Shown: positions 10,775 through 22,346, counted from the first letter of the stretch. The stretch: 64,000 nt of DNA from Catenaria anguillulae PL171 (GCA_002102555.1 MCFL01000108.1:1-64000); one strand, 5' to 3'. Notes: a model not told the origin generated them from the letters alone. Translations and numbers: made by a program.

Positions 10775-12613
10775 ATGACCCATACGGCCCCATCCAACAC
10801 CCCAAACTGCCATTCCAAGCCCACTTCCAATTCTGCAATGGACGACACACTTGCCCGTGCCCTTGGGCTCACTCCGGGATTGGCAACTAATAGGCCAGCA
10901 AACGCAGACTTTCTTTCGTTCTCGCTCTACTGTCCGTCCGACGACCCTCAGATCATCACCGACCTCTGTGCCAAACTGCCCGCAGCCTGCGCAGCCCTCA
11001 CAGCCAACCACATCTGGTCCAGCGGCCACCCACTTGTCATTGCACCCAAACCACCCGCATTGACCGACTGCAGTTCCGCCAAGTCACACCTGCTAGCCTC
11101 AGCCACACTCGCAGTTGCGGAATGCATTGACGACGAATGGTTTGCCCTTTGGGTCCTCAAGTCGCTCACCCGCCAGTTTGCACCGCACTTGGCCTTGACC
11201 GCCAGCGATGCCGATGGCCAGTTTGTGTTGATTGAGGTCGCCGAACATTTACCGAGCTGGGTCGATCCAGACTCGGTCGAGCATCGGGTGTGGTGGGTCG
11301 GTGGCGAGTTGATGTTGATTCCGCCAAGTGTCGTTGCTCACCTTGGGACTGAGGAGGATGCGGCAGCTGTGGTGCTCAATCACGCCAGCAAACGGAACCA
11401 AGCGTTGCTTGCACCGAAGGAGGTCAGAAAGCATTTGGACGACACTTTTCGCACCATCGAGTATTCGCACGCGCTCGACACAAGCTCGCCCACTCCCGCG
11501 TACGACCCAGTACCTACTCGCCTCCCTTCTACCCGCCACCATCACACATACATGTATCTCCCACCTCTCGCAGCCCATCTACTCTCCCGCCCATCCGCCT
11601 GCAACCCCATCACCACTGACCAACTCGTCGCATTTGCCATTCACGCCGTGCACACCCGCGACCCAGTCTCGATGCGCAAGTCCCGCGACATGCCACTTGT
11701 CATGCCCTCTGCCGCACTTGCACCACGCTCGTCGACCAAGTGGGTCAAAGCCCCCCTGCGCCTGACTCGCTACTTGTACGCTCTGCTCGACTCGACACGG
11801 GTCGACCCGATTCCACCCACACTTGCATCTGGGTTTCCCGTGCATGTGCCGCCATCGCTCATGGCGACCGAATCGAGGCATGTCGAAACAAGACGGTGGC
11901 ACAATGGCGCCAAACTCGCACTAGGATTGGAAATGATGCTGTGCGATTCAACAACTGTGGCGGCAGCAGGTGTGGACGAGTGGACCAAAGCACGTTCCAA
12001 AATTGTCGACTGGATCAAGTCACCCGAGGCGTCGGAACTGGCAAATGTGCAAATGTGGGATACGAGCCAGATGATCAAGGAGGTGGAGGATGCGGACGAT
12101 TGGATGCAAGTCACAGACGAGGATTTGGAGCGGTGGTCACAGGGCAAGGGCAAGGGCAAGAGGATTGATGTGGAGGAGGTGGTCAGGGCGGTGAATGCGT
12201 TTGGAGAGGGCGAGAGTGGGTTGGATGGGATTGCCACGTCTGCAGCAGCCGCTGACGAGCCAGATGTCGGGGATAGCGATGATGACGAGTTATTGTTTGA
12301 CCCCGACAAGTTTGATTCCCTCTTTGTGCAGCGCGAACATGTCGTGCGGCCCGATTTTGACGAGGACGTGGATTCGGATTCGGATTTCGATGAGATGATG
12401 GCCGAGAACTTGCCTGGGTTTCGCGGGGATGCGGCGCAGGCAGGTGGGGAGGAGGGTGACCATATGGATGAGGTGCAAGCATTGGCCAATTTGCTCGCGA
12501 GTTTGGAGGGGCAAGAGGGTCGAATGGGTCCCGCGGCAGGATTATTGGCACACCTCGGCATTCCATTTGTGCCTGGGGATGATGGATGTGGTGACAGTGA
12601 GAATGACGATTGA
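10775..12613 (+). CDS. Ecdysoneless/SGT1 family protein
   Basis: One intact frame of about 612 residues. The family hallmark sits in the N-terminal third: AECIDDEWFALWVLKSLTRQ followed by DGQFVLIEVAEHLPSWVDP and GGELMLIPPSV. This pattern matches the ecdysoneless (ECD/SGT1) family, nuclear and cytoplasmic proteins tied to PRPF8 stability, R2TP binding and cell-cycle control in animals and able to act on transcription in yeasts. The C-terminal 150 residues are very acidic, with DSDDDELLFDPDKF and a DVDSDSDFDE stretch resembling the conserved acidic tail of the family. Possible starts are 10739, 10775 and 10838; I chose 10775 because of the TATA-like element at 10717. The gene is divergent from the Artemis-type nuclease. 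Confidence 0.9.
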   Translation: MTHTAPSNTPNCHSKPTSNSAMDDTLARALGLTPGLATNRPANADFLSFSLYCPSDDPQIITDLCAKLPAACAALTANHIWSSGHPLVIAPKPPALTDCSSAKSHLLASATLAVAECIDDEWFALWVLKSLTRQFAPHLALTASDADGQFVLIEVAEHLPSWVDPDSVEHRVWWVGGELMLIPPSVVAHLGTEEDAAAVVLNHASKRNQALLAPKEVRKHLDDTFRTIEYSHALDTSSPTPAYDPVPTRLPSTRHHHTYMYLPPLAAHLLSRPSACNPITTDQLVAFAIHAVHTRDPVSMRKSRDMPLVMPSAALAPRSSTKWVKAPLRLTRYLYALLDSTRVDPIPPTLASGFPVHVPPSLMATESRHVETRRWHNGAKLALGLEMMLCDSTTVAAAGVDEWTKARSKIVDWIKSPEASELANVQMWDTSQMIKEVEDADDWMQVTDEDLERWSQGKGKGKRIDVEEVVRAVNAFGEGESGLDGIATSAAAADEPDVGDSDDDELLFDPDKFDSLFVQREHVVRPDFDEDVDSDSDFDEMMAENLPGFRGDAAQAGGEEGDHMDEVQALANLLASLEGQEGRMGPAAGLLAHLGIPFVPGDDGCGDSENDD

Positions 12614-13478
12614 TCCGTTTTGTACCGTTCGTCATCGATACACCATTGTGTTGCATCAATCACGCCCATCCATGCCGGTTCATCTGCTCGCTGTTCGATG
12701 GAAGCAGCGACCAGAGTGACTCACTCGAACCTTCCTTGCGGTTGTAGCCTTTGACGCCCGACCGAAGCTGTTTAGCGTCGTGCGGTCGCCCGCCAACCCC
12801 AAGGCAGCACTCGATGAAACATGGCCCATGCAAACTGTACGCCTTGGCCATGTCAACGCACCCTGGCCCGTCGGCCTCGCCCGCCCCGTCTACGAACAAT
12901 AGCCACCTCTCTTGCTGAGCAGGTGATCGCGTCGCGGGCCGGCTCACGCTAGCACCGCTTTCGACAGGTGGCCAGCCGTCATGACCAAAGCTGCCACGCC
13001 ATCTTCCCAGACATCGCTCGCAATCGGCGCGTGGGATCGGTCCACTTTGGCGCCTAGTGCAACCAGTGGATATTATGTGTTGTCTGACTGGATCCATCAC
13101 ATTGTCTGCACGATGTCTCTTTCTCAAGACTCTCTTGATTCAATGTCCACAGATTTTAGTGGCTGAACACAGTCAAGGTCAAAAACTTGGACAAAACCAC
13201 ATTGATTCAATGCGACCACACTTTGACTTCGCTCGTACGAAACGGTTTGAAGATCAAGTCCACCCATCTGCAGTGCCATGGCCGTTGGATTCGGCACTTG
13301 GTCAACGCCTGCATCGAGTTCCCGCAACGAAGTGCACTGCTTGAGCATGACCGCCTTGTTCTACATAATGCCCCAATCACACGTGTCAGCTGGCCTTTTA
13401 CGACACATTTGGTTTGGCAGCATACCTCCAACGTGACAACCCCATCCACACCCGCACACCACGCTGCCGCCACCCGCC
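12614..13478. other. Intergenic region with possible degraded coding traces
   Basis: No frame here can be supported as a gene. Plus-strand pieces near 12720-12900 and 13160-13400 have amino-acid-like composition (for example TVKVKNLDKTTLIQC) but are broken by stops and match no family I recognise. A GTGACTCAC palindrome is at 12716-12724. The missing C-terminal part of the nephrocystin-like gene might also lie here on the minus strand. Confidence 0.35.
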
Positions 13479-14903
13479 TCAACATCTTTGTTGCGACTTG
13501 ACGTCGCGTCGTTCGTGCACGGCCAGCTTCTTGCGCTCTGCGCGCCACACGCTCGCAAGCACGGGAAGCGAGCTCGGGACGTCAATTGCACTGGCCGCCC
13601 ATGAAATGAGCGGGTCCGCAATCGGTGGTTGCTTGGGACTGCCAGATTCGGATCGTGCGAGGTCACTGGCAAGCCGCCAGGCATGGTGGATGCTCAGAAG
13701 AAGTGGGAGTGACGACAGCGAGGAAAGGAGCGGTGACGGGAGGTGGTGCACAGCCGGGAGCCATTTCGTTTCGAGCGCAGCGAGGGATACAGTGATAGTC
13801 GCTGGTTTGACTGAAGAAGACGAGCGAGCTTCCGTGGCATTGACCTTGAGTTCGGTCGCGTCCAAGTGTGCGGGCGACTTGTTGCGCAGCGTCAGAGTAT
13901 ACTTGCGAAAAGCCACGAGCGATCCAGGTGAAGTAAACAGGTTGAGCACGGCCCATCCGGCAGATACATGGCGCAAGCGCGCCTTGTCCGTGTCCGAAAC
14001 GCCGGGCATCCGGAATGTGTACACGAGCTCGACGAGAGGGCAGCGTCGAACGCGTCAGGATCGACACGCGCAAACAGTTTGTTCTCGTCGTATTTACCGT
14101 CGGAGCTGAATAGACTCGAGCCGCTGGTTATGGGAGTGTGGTCAGGTTGGGAAACGGTCCATTTGCATCCTTGGGATTTGCCTTTATTTTCAGATAGGGC
14201 TTTGGACTGAGTGTACGTTGCTGGAGATTGCGTGGCTGCTGTGAACTAGGGCAAGACGGAAGGTTGTGGATTGTAAAGTGGATCCGTGCGGCAGACCTGG
14301 TGGGATAACTGGGGTGGGTACCGGTCGGCACCATGGACAGTGATGTGGACTCCTGCTGGGACTGCCGAAGTAGAGGCGGATGTGGCTGCTGGCGCGAATG
14401 CGGTGGTAATACTCGTTGGATTTCAGCAAATGTGTCGAGAGCTTTTGAGATTCTGTTTTATCAATGGCCAAAATGTTGTCAGATTCAAGCATTTGAGTGC
14501 AAATAGACGGCAACAAAAGCGTACTCAGATTGGGAGTCAAGTACGGCTTACGACCCCTTGTTTCTTCATATGACACACGATGCGCGGCCTTGTGCCGAGG
14601 CGATGACGGCGAGGACTTTGGGCGAGTGTTTGATGGGGTCAACGGAGCCATGACCGACGCCGGGTCAGCAAGTAAGTGTCGAGGAACATAGCCTTTTTCC
14701 CCGGCACCCTGAACCGGCGTGACCAGTACCCACGGCTGGCCAGGCTCATCAGAATCGTCGGGATTTGTCAACACCCGGACGATAGTGCCGGCTGGAAGCG
14801 ACAACTCATCCGAGTTGGGTCGGGCAGCATGGTCACGCGTGAGGACTTGAATCCAAGTGCGATCGTCAATCCCCGGCGACGCAATGGCCGAATCAGGGGC
14901 CAC
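13479..14903 (-). CDS. Nephrocystin-1-like SH3 protein (frameshifted)
   Basis: The frame from 14903 encodes an N-terminal SH3 domain (residues about 8-65: ELSLPAGTIVRVL, QPWVLVTP, GEKGYVPRHLL). It then runs through PYLTPNLSTLL and SSNVHSVQS. The order of later blocks, namely SNVHSVQS, CKWTVSQ, LVELVYTFRMPG and SAGWAVLNLF, parallels nephrocystin-1, in which an SH3 domain is followed by a region with similar SNIHTV, WTFSPQ and GWVFLKLF blocks. Nephrocystin-1 works at the ciliary transition zone. To follow these blocks the frame must change near 14200 (one extra base) and near 14050 (one missing base) before it returns to the starting frame. The end at 13479 is uncertain, since the family C-terminus is not recognisable. 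The SH3 domain is secure; the nephrocystin assignment is my inference. Confidence 0.5.
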
Positions 14904-15731
14904 TTGAAAACTGTGTTTCTTGATAATTAATTCTTTGAACGGTAATTGATAAGTGTGGAGCGCTGCGTTGAATTTCAGTATCGTTGTGCTGCGCAGCGGG
15001 AGGGATGACGGACGAAATCATGGTTGACGAGCAAGCAGGCGGTCGTAGGCAGTGGGCGGAGAGGATTCACGGTCGAGCAAAGCGGTGGCGGGTCAGGGTT
15101 GGGCCGAGCTGTATGATCTATGTCAGCTGTCTATTTTGACCTGACCTGACTGTCTATTCATTGATGGAGGAGGTTTGGCGGAAAGAGAAGTGACGTTTCA
15201 GTGGGAAAGCTGTCGGGATGCGTTGTCAGGCCGGGTTGCCTTGTGGCGTGGCGACGACACGCGTCATGTGTGGTTGCGAACATGATCAGGCAACACGTTT
15301 CGGCAGAAGCAGCTTGAAATTCTGGTCGAGTCGGCCTCTTTTGATGAGGCCTACCGAGTGGGATTATCCCATTTGAATCATAGCACAATGCTTTCTCGCA
15401 TTTGACTGCCGCCCGTCGACCATGAGCCCGAGCGTCATCACCGTTGACACCGCCTCGCGAGGCTTCACCCATCCACGACGCGTCCGCACGCTTCCATTGC
15501 TATTCCACGCAGATTCCAATGGTGCATCTGTGCATCACATCGCGATGATGGCAGTGTGAGTGCAACGGTCCGCAGTCGCAAGTATGAACAATGAAAACCT
15601 CAAAGCGGCCTCTTCTCTCGGACTCAAGATCTACAGTCACACACAGCATGACCATGACCATTACCATGGACATGACCTTCTTGCCGACTTGATCTGTCCT
15701 TCCCTCACCGACAGCCAACCAACCACTCACC
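14904..15731. promoter_or_regulatory. Divergent upstream region of the nephrocystin-like and lipin genes
   Basis: About 830 bp without a supported frame between two divergent gene starts. Repeated CATGACCATGACCATT-like and CATGG words occur at about 15648-15676 just before the lipin start. No TATA element is clear. Confidence 0.35.
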
Positions 15732-18231
15732 ATGAACCGCCTTCAAATCGACGAGTCCATGATGTCGACTGCGGCCACGGGCACAAATGGCCACTCGCAG
15801 CCTGCTGCTTTGGCCGCATCCAGCTTGACGTCGCCGCCCGGGTCCAGACGCTCTCGCTTTGCCGCGTCGTTGCGATCGGGCCTGGACCGGGTTGCTCGAT
15901 CCATTCCGTCTTCCATGACGACCACTGGCACAACAACCGCTACGGCTGCGCCCGCCACTGCTCGTTCCAGCCATGATTCTTCCGCTTCTGCAACTTCGGC
16001 TAATGCGGCAGGATCGTCCGATACGAGCTCCATTACCGGCCTCGGCATGCGCGCCTCGGTCCGAGTTGCTGCATCGGCAGCCAAAGCGGCGGCACAGCGT
16101 GGATTGAATGCTGCTCGCGCATCGGCCGCCGCAGCATCAGCTTCGTCCGACGATACCACAACCGCCGATTCGTCCGCGCCGCTCAACTCGTCAACCTTAT
16201 CGGGCGCCACCGACGTTGTTGTCATCCAACACCCAACCGGACTGCGGCGTACGTCGCCATTCCACGTCCGATTTGGCCGATTCAAGGTCCTGCGGCCTGA
16301 TCCCAATCAGCCCGTGGCCGTGGTCGTCAATGGTCGAGCCATCCCATTCACAATGCGTATCGGCCGTGATGGGGTAGCCTCTTGGTGCCGCGACGAGACG
16401 GGGAGGCTGGTCACTCCACTATCCACAATGCGTCGCCATCACCAATTATCCCTCAGCGGACATTTTCAACGTCATCGGCAAGCTCGGGAGTGTCACTCAA
16501 CTCGGACGACGGCACTACCAGTATTGCGCAGGAATCACCTTGCATCGAATCGCCGCCGCGGTGCGAATCGCCAACACGCTCCATTACCAGTACTGGCTCA
16601 AAGCGTCAGCAAATCAAGGCCCTGCTCTCTGGCGGACGCAAAAGCTCTGCATCCTCTCGCGACTCGTCGCCGCGACGGTCGCGCTCGTTTCCGCCACTGG
16701 ACCATCACGCCGCGGTCGATGTGGCCGCCATTTTGGGCAGTTCAATTCCACGCACGGCTTCGCCCCCGCCATCCAATTCCCGGCGTGTATCCACGGATGC
16801 ACAGCAGCCGCATCCGTTCTCTACATCCCCCTTGGACGAGCCCGAGGTCGAATCGGTCATTGGCTCACTAGGCAGCCAATCGCTCACCGACATTCCTCTT
16901 TCGGACCCGGAATCCAGCATTTCCATCAAATCCACGACAACCACTACGACAACCACGATAGCCGCGGCCTCATCAAGCACTTCTCCACCCGTCTCACTCA
17001 CCCTCACTCCCGATGAGCTGGCTCACCTTCCACTTCAATGGGGCATCAATGAGATTCACTACATTACACGCACCCGCAAGAAGCGTGCGGCAACCGTCAC
17101 CACGAGACCTCGGTCCGTGTCGTCGCCCATGCCGTCGGCCTTGTCGTCCACCACTGCGGCCCCGGTGCAACGGCCCCCGAAACCGATCCAGGAGATAAAT
17201 GGGACACGGTCACGGCGCGCGTCTGGCTGTGGCCCGCCGACTCGCACATTGTCATCTCGGATGTGGACGGGACCATCTCGAAATCGGACGCGCTCGGCCT
17301 GATTCTGCCCACGTTTGGCGTCACGTATGCCCACGAGGGCGTGGCCAGGCTGTACTCGAGCATTGCCGCCAACGGGTACTTGTTTGTGTACTTGACGAGC
17401 CGCGGGATCGGCCAGGCGCAAGCCACCAGGGAGTACATTGCGTCTGTCAGGGAGGCAGAAGCGGACCAGCATCTTGGGTATCAGTTGCCCGATGGGCCAG
17501 TGTTGACGTCGCCCGATGGGTTGCTGACGGCGTTGAAGCGGGAGGTGGTGACAAAGACGCCGGCAGAGTTTAAGACGGCGACGCTGGGCATGCTGGCGGA
17601 TTTGTTTGAGAAGCCCGAATCCTCCGTGTCTGTGTTGGGTGCGCCACTGGAGGAGGATTTTTCAGGCGCCAAGCGGGCCAGTGTGTTTGCGGCCGGGTTC
17701 GGCAATCGCGAAACCGACCTTGTTGCGTACGCCTCGGTCGGCATCCCAGACTCGCACCAATTCATTGTCGACTCGTCGGGTGAGGTCGCAATTGCCGCAC
17801 AGCGGACTCGCCCTTCGAGTCCGATCCTCTCGGCTGCCTCTGGCCCCATAGTCCCACCGGCATTCGTGGCAGGCGGCTCTTCCGGGACTGCGCTTGCCCG
17901 CGGTGCCGTGGGCCCGCTTGCGCCCGTGTCCAAGGTGCCTTCGGCGGTGGAAGTGGCGCGCGCAGAGCGCGAGTACACAACCTATGTGGCGCTCGCTACG
18001 GCAGCCAAAGTCAACCGGTTATTTCCCGCGCTTGCCGGCGGGCGTGACGCGTGCGCTTCGGTGGAAATGCAAAGCATTGCTATAACCGAATCGGCGCAGC
18101 TTGGCCGGCCAACCGAGAGTGGGATGACGGTGGGGATGCCTGAGCCGCATTTGGGAGGTGGAGCGCCTGGGGCAGGAAGGATTCGTTTGAGCCAAAGTGC
18201 AGGAGTTGGAGCGGGAATCTTGTTGGGCTAG
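15732..18231 (+). CDS. PAH1: Lipin / phosphatidate phosphatase (frame changes inside)
   Basis: Both lipin domains are present. N-LIP begins near residue 155 with LSGATDVVVIQHP and SPFHVRFGRFKVLRP, ending near IPFTMRIGRDG. The C-terminal catalytic region (LNS2, HAD-like) has WLWPADSHIVISDVDGTI, which includes the DxDxT motif (DVDGT), then SDALG, and FAAGFGNRETDLVAY. Such enzymes dephosphorylate phosphatidate to diacylglycerol at the ER and nuclear membrane. Unlike typical lipins, in which N-LIP starts at residue 1, this one has about 150 Ala/Ser/Thr-rich residues in front. The frame changes between 16375 and 16440 and again between 17080 and 17200; each equals one missing base. A GT...CAG intron at about 16375-16457 could explain the first and a GT...CAG intron ending near 17190 the second, so intron and indel cannot be separated here. 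The gene is convergent with FYV10. Confidence 0.85.
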
Positions 18232-18371
18232 GTTGGCAAGGAAAGACTGTGTACAATTTGTCGCTTGGAGTTGTAGTTTCAATTCACAACATCAGATATA
18301 TATCCGCGATCATCACTTGACAAAATGACAAGAGAGGAAAACAGATGGACAGGGTGGGCAAAACGCAAGCT

Positions 18372-20002
18372 CATGTGAGATACAACTTCTTGAGTGCTCC
18401 AACAGAATACACGGACCCAGTCCGCGGGCAACGGAACTGGCCATGGTTCTTGACCGCCATATCTTGGACCGCCTGTTAAGGACGACCCTTCGTTAGCAAA
18501 CGCTGTGACAAAGGTTGTACAAACATTTGAAGAAATAGTCGTACCTTATGCGAATACACATATCCATCCGGTGTCGCCATGGGCGGATTGTCCTCATTCA
18601 TGAGTGCGCCCGTAATCCGGCACACATATGAGGAATTTGCATGATGGCCCATGGGCAACCCCTTTGCCAATTCGCCATACGTGCCTGGCACACACACTGG
18701 GCAGTTTGGGTTGCGGTCGCTTGCGTGTGCGCACTGAGCCGTCTTGAGCCCAGAAAGACCTGCGAGCATCGTCATTTCAAGCGCAGAGAGGCGGGAAGTG
18801 CGTGCAGTGCGTAGTTGTCGGAACGGAATTGGGTGAGCAGGGCAGACCAGCGCGCTGGAGCGTCGTACAGGGTGCGGTACGGCTCGCAGGTGGTGGTGGG
18901 CGGAAAGGCGAGCAGGGTGACGGCTTGCTGGATTTGGGGCAAGTTGGTGTCCGAAAAGCCCGTCAGGTGTTGCTTGGCGTAGGTGACGGCGGCAGTCAGG
19001 TCGCGCTTTGTGACGAGGTCAATGAACTCTTGCAGGCGAAGGTTGAATTCCAGTGTGCTCTAGCGGATGACATGGATGAGGTCAATGGACCGCTTGTCGA
19101 GGCAGATGCGCGGGCCAAACAGGTGTACCTTGAGCTTGCGCAAGTTTGTCTTGTTCTCGTTACACCAAGCCAGCGCCTCGTACACCGCCTTGCCTGCAAC
19201 GCCTGCTCAATCTTCCGCGCCTGAGTAAAGAATTCGAGATCCGCATACTTTTCCAGCTGCTGCGGCTCGTCTGCCACCGCCGTCGCCGCCTCAGCCTTTT
19301 GCCCCGCAAGCGTCGACCCGACCAATCCGCCAATCGCATACGAATCAACCGCATCCGATGACGAACTTGAAGGCAGCAGTGCGCCGTTGCTTTCGTGCTC
19401 ACCGACCGAACCCTTGGCAAGCATGGTGGCCGATTCGAGAAACCCTTGGCGCAGAAGGTAGTCGAGCAGCAGGCGGTTGAGACGTGTGTGCGACCATGAT
19501 GCGTAGGCAGGCGAGTCGAGGGCTTTGATGTGTGAGAGCGTTTGAAGATGTCGCAGGCGGGCTTGCGTCTTGTCCGTGTACAGGGCTTCTTCCTCCCGAA
19601 GTTCTTTAAGCTGCATTGGAAGTCGCAATACAGTGATGAGTCCTCTTAACACTTGCCAAAGGCGAGAAAAATCATGCACCTTGCGCTTGAGTTTCTTGAG
19701 TTTGTCGGTCAACGAATCGATGGCCTTGAGCGGATCCTTGGCGGCTGATCCCTTGCCCTTGGCCAGGTCGGAGATGGCGGACGCCAAGTTGCCCAGCTCC
19801 TTTTCAATGTGCTTTTGGGCCTTTTTGTTGGCGCGCTTGAATTGCTCAAAGGGCACCTACAGGAGAGCAACAGATAGACGGGCGGTGAGAGTCAGTTTGC
19901 GGTGCCGTGGTCGGCGTTGACGGCGAGCGTGCTGACCTTGACAAAGGAAGTCTCGAGGCCGAGAATGCCGTCAACGGCGAGCTTGTTCTTTTCGGACGCC
20001 AT
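18372..20002 (-). CDS. FYV10: FYV10/GID9/MAEA, RING-like subunit of the GID/CTLH E3 ligase
   Basis: Exons on the minus strand: 20002-19937, 19856-19680, 19610-19129, 19059-18545 and 18472-18372; introns are 69-80 nt with GT/AG ends. The product starts MASEKNKLAVDG and has VPFEQFKRANKKAQKHIEKE, a LisH motif (LNRLLLDYLLRQGF), a CTLH region (LRLQEFIDLV), the AFPP motif, and a C-terminal RING-like domain with CPVC, GLPMGHHANS and RCPRTGSVY. This matches MAEA/FYV10, which with RMD5 forms the catalytic pair of the GID/CTLH ubiquitin ligase controlling gluconeogenic enzymes in yeast. Two frame changes lie in exons, near 19205 and 18790, each equal to one missing base; the first is in a short A run. 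The Cys/His pattern of the RING-like domain is incomplete, as usual for this subunit. Confidence 0.88.
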
Positions 20003-20278
20003 GGATTTGTTGCTCTGGGTTGTAATTCATTCGTTCAAGATACATTCATTGCCCATATTCACACTTGAGTACTGCGGAGGTAGGCATGGACATTCATATA
20101 GACGCGTTTGAGGGGATCGACAAGGCAACGCTGTGGCAAGTCCCATCCCAATGCCAGGATGCGGGAAGAGGGGAGGAAAAAACTGGTACGTATATAGGTA
20201 GGTGCATTTGTCAACATGCGCGGTGATACACTTAGTACACCCAGCTTCAGAAATGATACCGCCAGAAAGATCCGTAGC

Positions 20279-21431
20279 TTACGCATCAAGCTCACCAGCG
20301 TCCACAATCTCAACCTTCTTGGTCGTGCGGCCCGACTCGGAGCCAACAGCCTCAATGAGGTCAAGCACCTTTTCGCCCTCAGTGATCTTGCCGAAAACCT
20401 GCGACTCGAGAAATCGTCAGCATTTGCAAGCGGTCCGTATGGCGGAAGGGTCAGACGAAATGACGTACAACGTGGCGGCCGTCCAACCAAGGGGTCGTGG
20501 TGAAGGTGCAGAAGAACTGAGATCCGTTGGTCTGTCAGATGGAAATATCGCGTCAGCGACGATTGAATAGACACGGCAGGTCAAGAGGAGACAGAGGAAA
20601 AGGGTGCGGCCACATTTTTTCCTGCGTTTGCCATGGAAAGAACTCCACGGCCGACGTGACGAAGGTTGAAGTTCTCGTCATCAAACTACAATAGATACAC
20701 GACGCTGGGCGGTCAGTTTTGCTTGTCAATGTATTCCATAGGATTGAGATCGGACCTTGTGACCATAGATGGACTTGCCACCAGTACCGTTGTGGCTGCG
20801 AAACCGGGTGGAATCGGGTTAGATCGAGTGGGTTGGATGTTGACACTGACACCAACAAGGGAAATGCCGCCAGTCTATGATGAGACGTACTTGGTGAAGT
20901 CACCACCTAATGAAACACATGCGGATCGTCAGATTCGTCAGCCAATACACGCAAGCGAAGACGATGACAAGATCACGAACCTTGGGCCATAAAGCCCGGA
21001 ATGACACGGTGGAAGATAGAGTTCTTGAAGCCAAAACCCTTTTCGCCTAGTGCCAGAATACAGTGACGGTGTGAGCTGATGCGGGCGAGACAGGTTTCAC
21101 TCTCGATGAAAAGGATTTGAACACGTACCGGTGCAGAGAGCGCGGAAATTGTTGGCGGTACGGGGAACGGTGTCGGCAAAAAGCTCAAAGGTCATGCGGC
21201 CAGCTACGTGTCCACGAGGTCATCGTCAGTCAATTACCCCTCGTTACGTCTCTTAGTTTTCTTGAACTTTGCGGACCTTTGACACCGCCTAAGAAATAGT
21301 TGTTCAGGAATTGAGGGAGATCGGTTGAAATTGGTCAGTTGGATGGGACCAAGAACGCTGCATTGCGATGGTGGATGGTACGGCATACCGATGGCGACAT
21401 CGAGAAAGACCTTGGGGTTCTTGGCGGCCAT
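20279..21431 (-). CDS. Cyclophilin A-type peptidyl-prolyl isomerase
   Basis: Nine exons on the minus strand join to exactly 507 nt (168 residues): 21431-21389, 21288-21277, 21203-21129, 21046-20981, 20906-20891, 20795-20756, 20685-20614, 20531-20469 and 20398-20279. All introns have GT/AG ends and all phases agree. Conserved cyclophilin blocks are [73 protein letters not shown]. The catalytic Arg and Phe of FHRVIPGFM, Gln of QFFCTF, Trp of PWLDG and His of GRHVVFG are present. The enzyme catalyses cis-trans isomerisation of X-Pro bonds in the cytosol and binds cyclosporin in the family. Length is standard. Exons 2 and 5 are only 12 and 16 nt, a remarkable density in this window. Confidence 0.95.
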
Positions 21432-21857
21432 GGTGAAAGGAGGGGGATGTCTGGGATCTGTCAGTTGCAGAGGTCAGGACCCGCGTCTCAGTCTCGTTCA
21501 AGGAGGCATCAGGGCCATTTCGCCGTGTGCAGGTGCAGTAACAGGCTGCGTACATTGGGCAAGCTTCAAGTTGTGATAGGAGGTTGCATGACAAGGCGCG
21601 AGATGAGGGGCAGTTGATGTGCGCTCAGGTCAACAGATCGGCGGCCGCTCGATCGGAGGCCATGCGTCTCGAAGCTTCTGAGAGGCTCCAAGAATAGCAC
21701 TGGGACGTTCTTGGCTTTCGCTTCTGGTCTCCCTTGTCTCTCTCTCGCTGCCATGCTCTCGCTCTTTGCGTCTTCTTTCAATGAAAAGTCCAAAGCAAGT
21801 ATTTAATATCCCCGTGCAATTGCAACTCAATCAACCAATACCCTCCAACAACCACAA
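21432..21857. promoter_or_regulatory. Divergent upstream region of cyclophilin and a membrane-protein gene
   Basis: Non-coding stretch between two divergent starts. Plus-strand open frames here overlap cyclophilin antisense and are not supported. An AT-rich TATTTAATATCC element lies at about 21801-21812, 46-57 bp before the ATG of the membrane protein, and may act as a core promoter element. Confidence 0.4.
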
Positions 21858-22346
21858 ATGGCGATCAAGGCATCCATGTTCCTCAACTGGGTCAGCACCG
21901 ACAACCACAAGGTGGCCCTGGCAGTCCTTGGCATTCAGGCGCTGATTCTGTCGATACTCTACATCAACACATTGGCCTCGTACTCGCTGGCCGGTGCCCT
22001 TATCAGCATCATTTGGATGGTTTGCGTCGCTTTCAAGCTCGTAACCATTCTGGCCATGATGGGCTGCTTCTTCAAGGTTTGTTTCTCGTTCCTATGATAC
22101 TCTTTGGCTGGTCACCGCGTCCGTCCAACCTTTCTGACTTTGTCTCCTGTTTTCCAGCGCGCCTGGGCAACGTACAAGACTGTGCTGTATTTCTTCTCGG
22201 GCTTTGTCGTTGGCGCCATCGTGCTCAGTATCCTCACGCTCAATGTCCTGCGCCTGTTCGAGTTTGGACCTCTCATTCTCGAGATCCTCTTCTGTGGATT
22301 GTCCTACAACTACTACCGCATCTTTTCCAAGCAAATTCTTCCTTGA
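21858..22346 (+). CDS. Small four-helix membrane protein, unknown function
   Basis: Two exons (21858-22076 and 22158-22346) give 135 residues. The 81-nt intron has a GTTTGT donor and TTCCAG acceptor and keeps phase 0. The protein starts MAIKASMFLNWV and has about four hydrophobic segments, at residues 18-40, 44-72, 80-103 and 108-125, with short polar loops (STDNHK, KRAWATYK). There is no cleavable signal peptide or catalytic motif. The architecture resembles small tetraspan proteins of the Golgi/ER or vacuole, but I cannot place it in a family. It is divergent from cyclophilin A. Confidence 0.75.

Noticed and set aside
11770-12669. 299-codon minus-strand open frame across ecdysoneless
   Set aside because: Ser/Pro-rich complement of the acidic tail of the real gene; no domain.
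12660-13127. 155-codon minus-strand frame
   Set aside because: No recognised similarity and Cys/Arg/Gly-rich composition suggests chance; plus-strand pieces in the same place look at least as coding-like.
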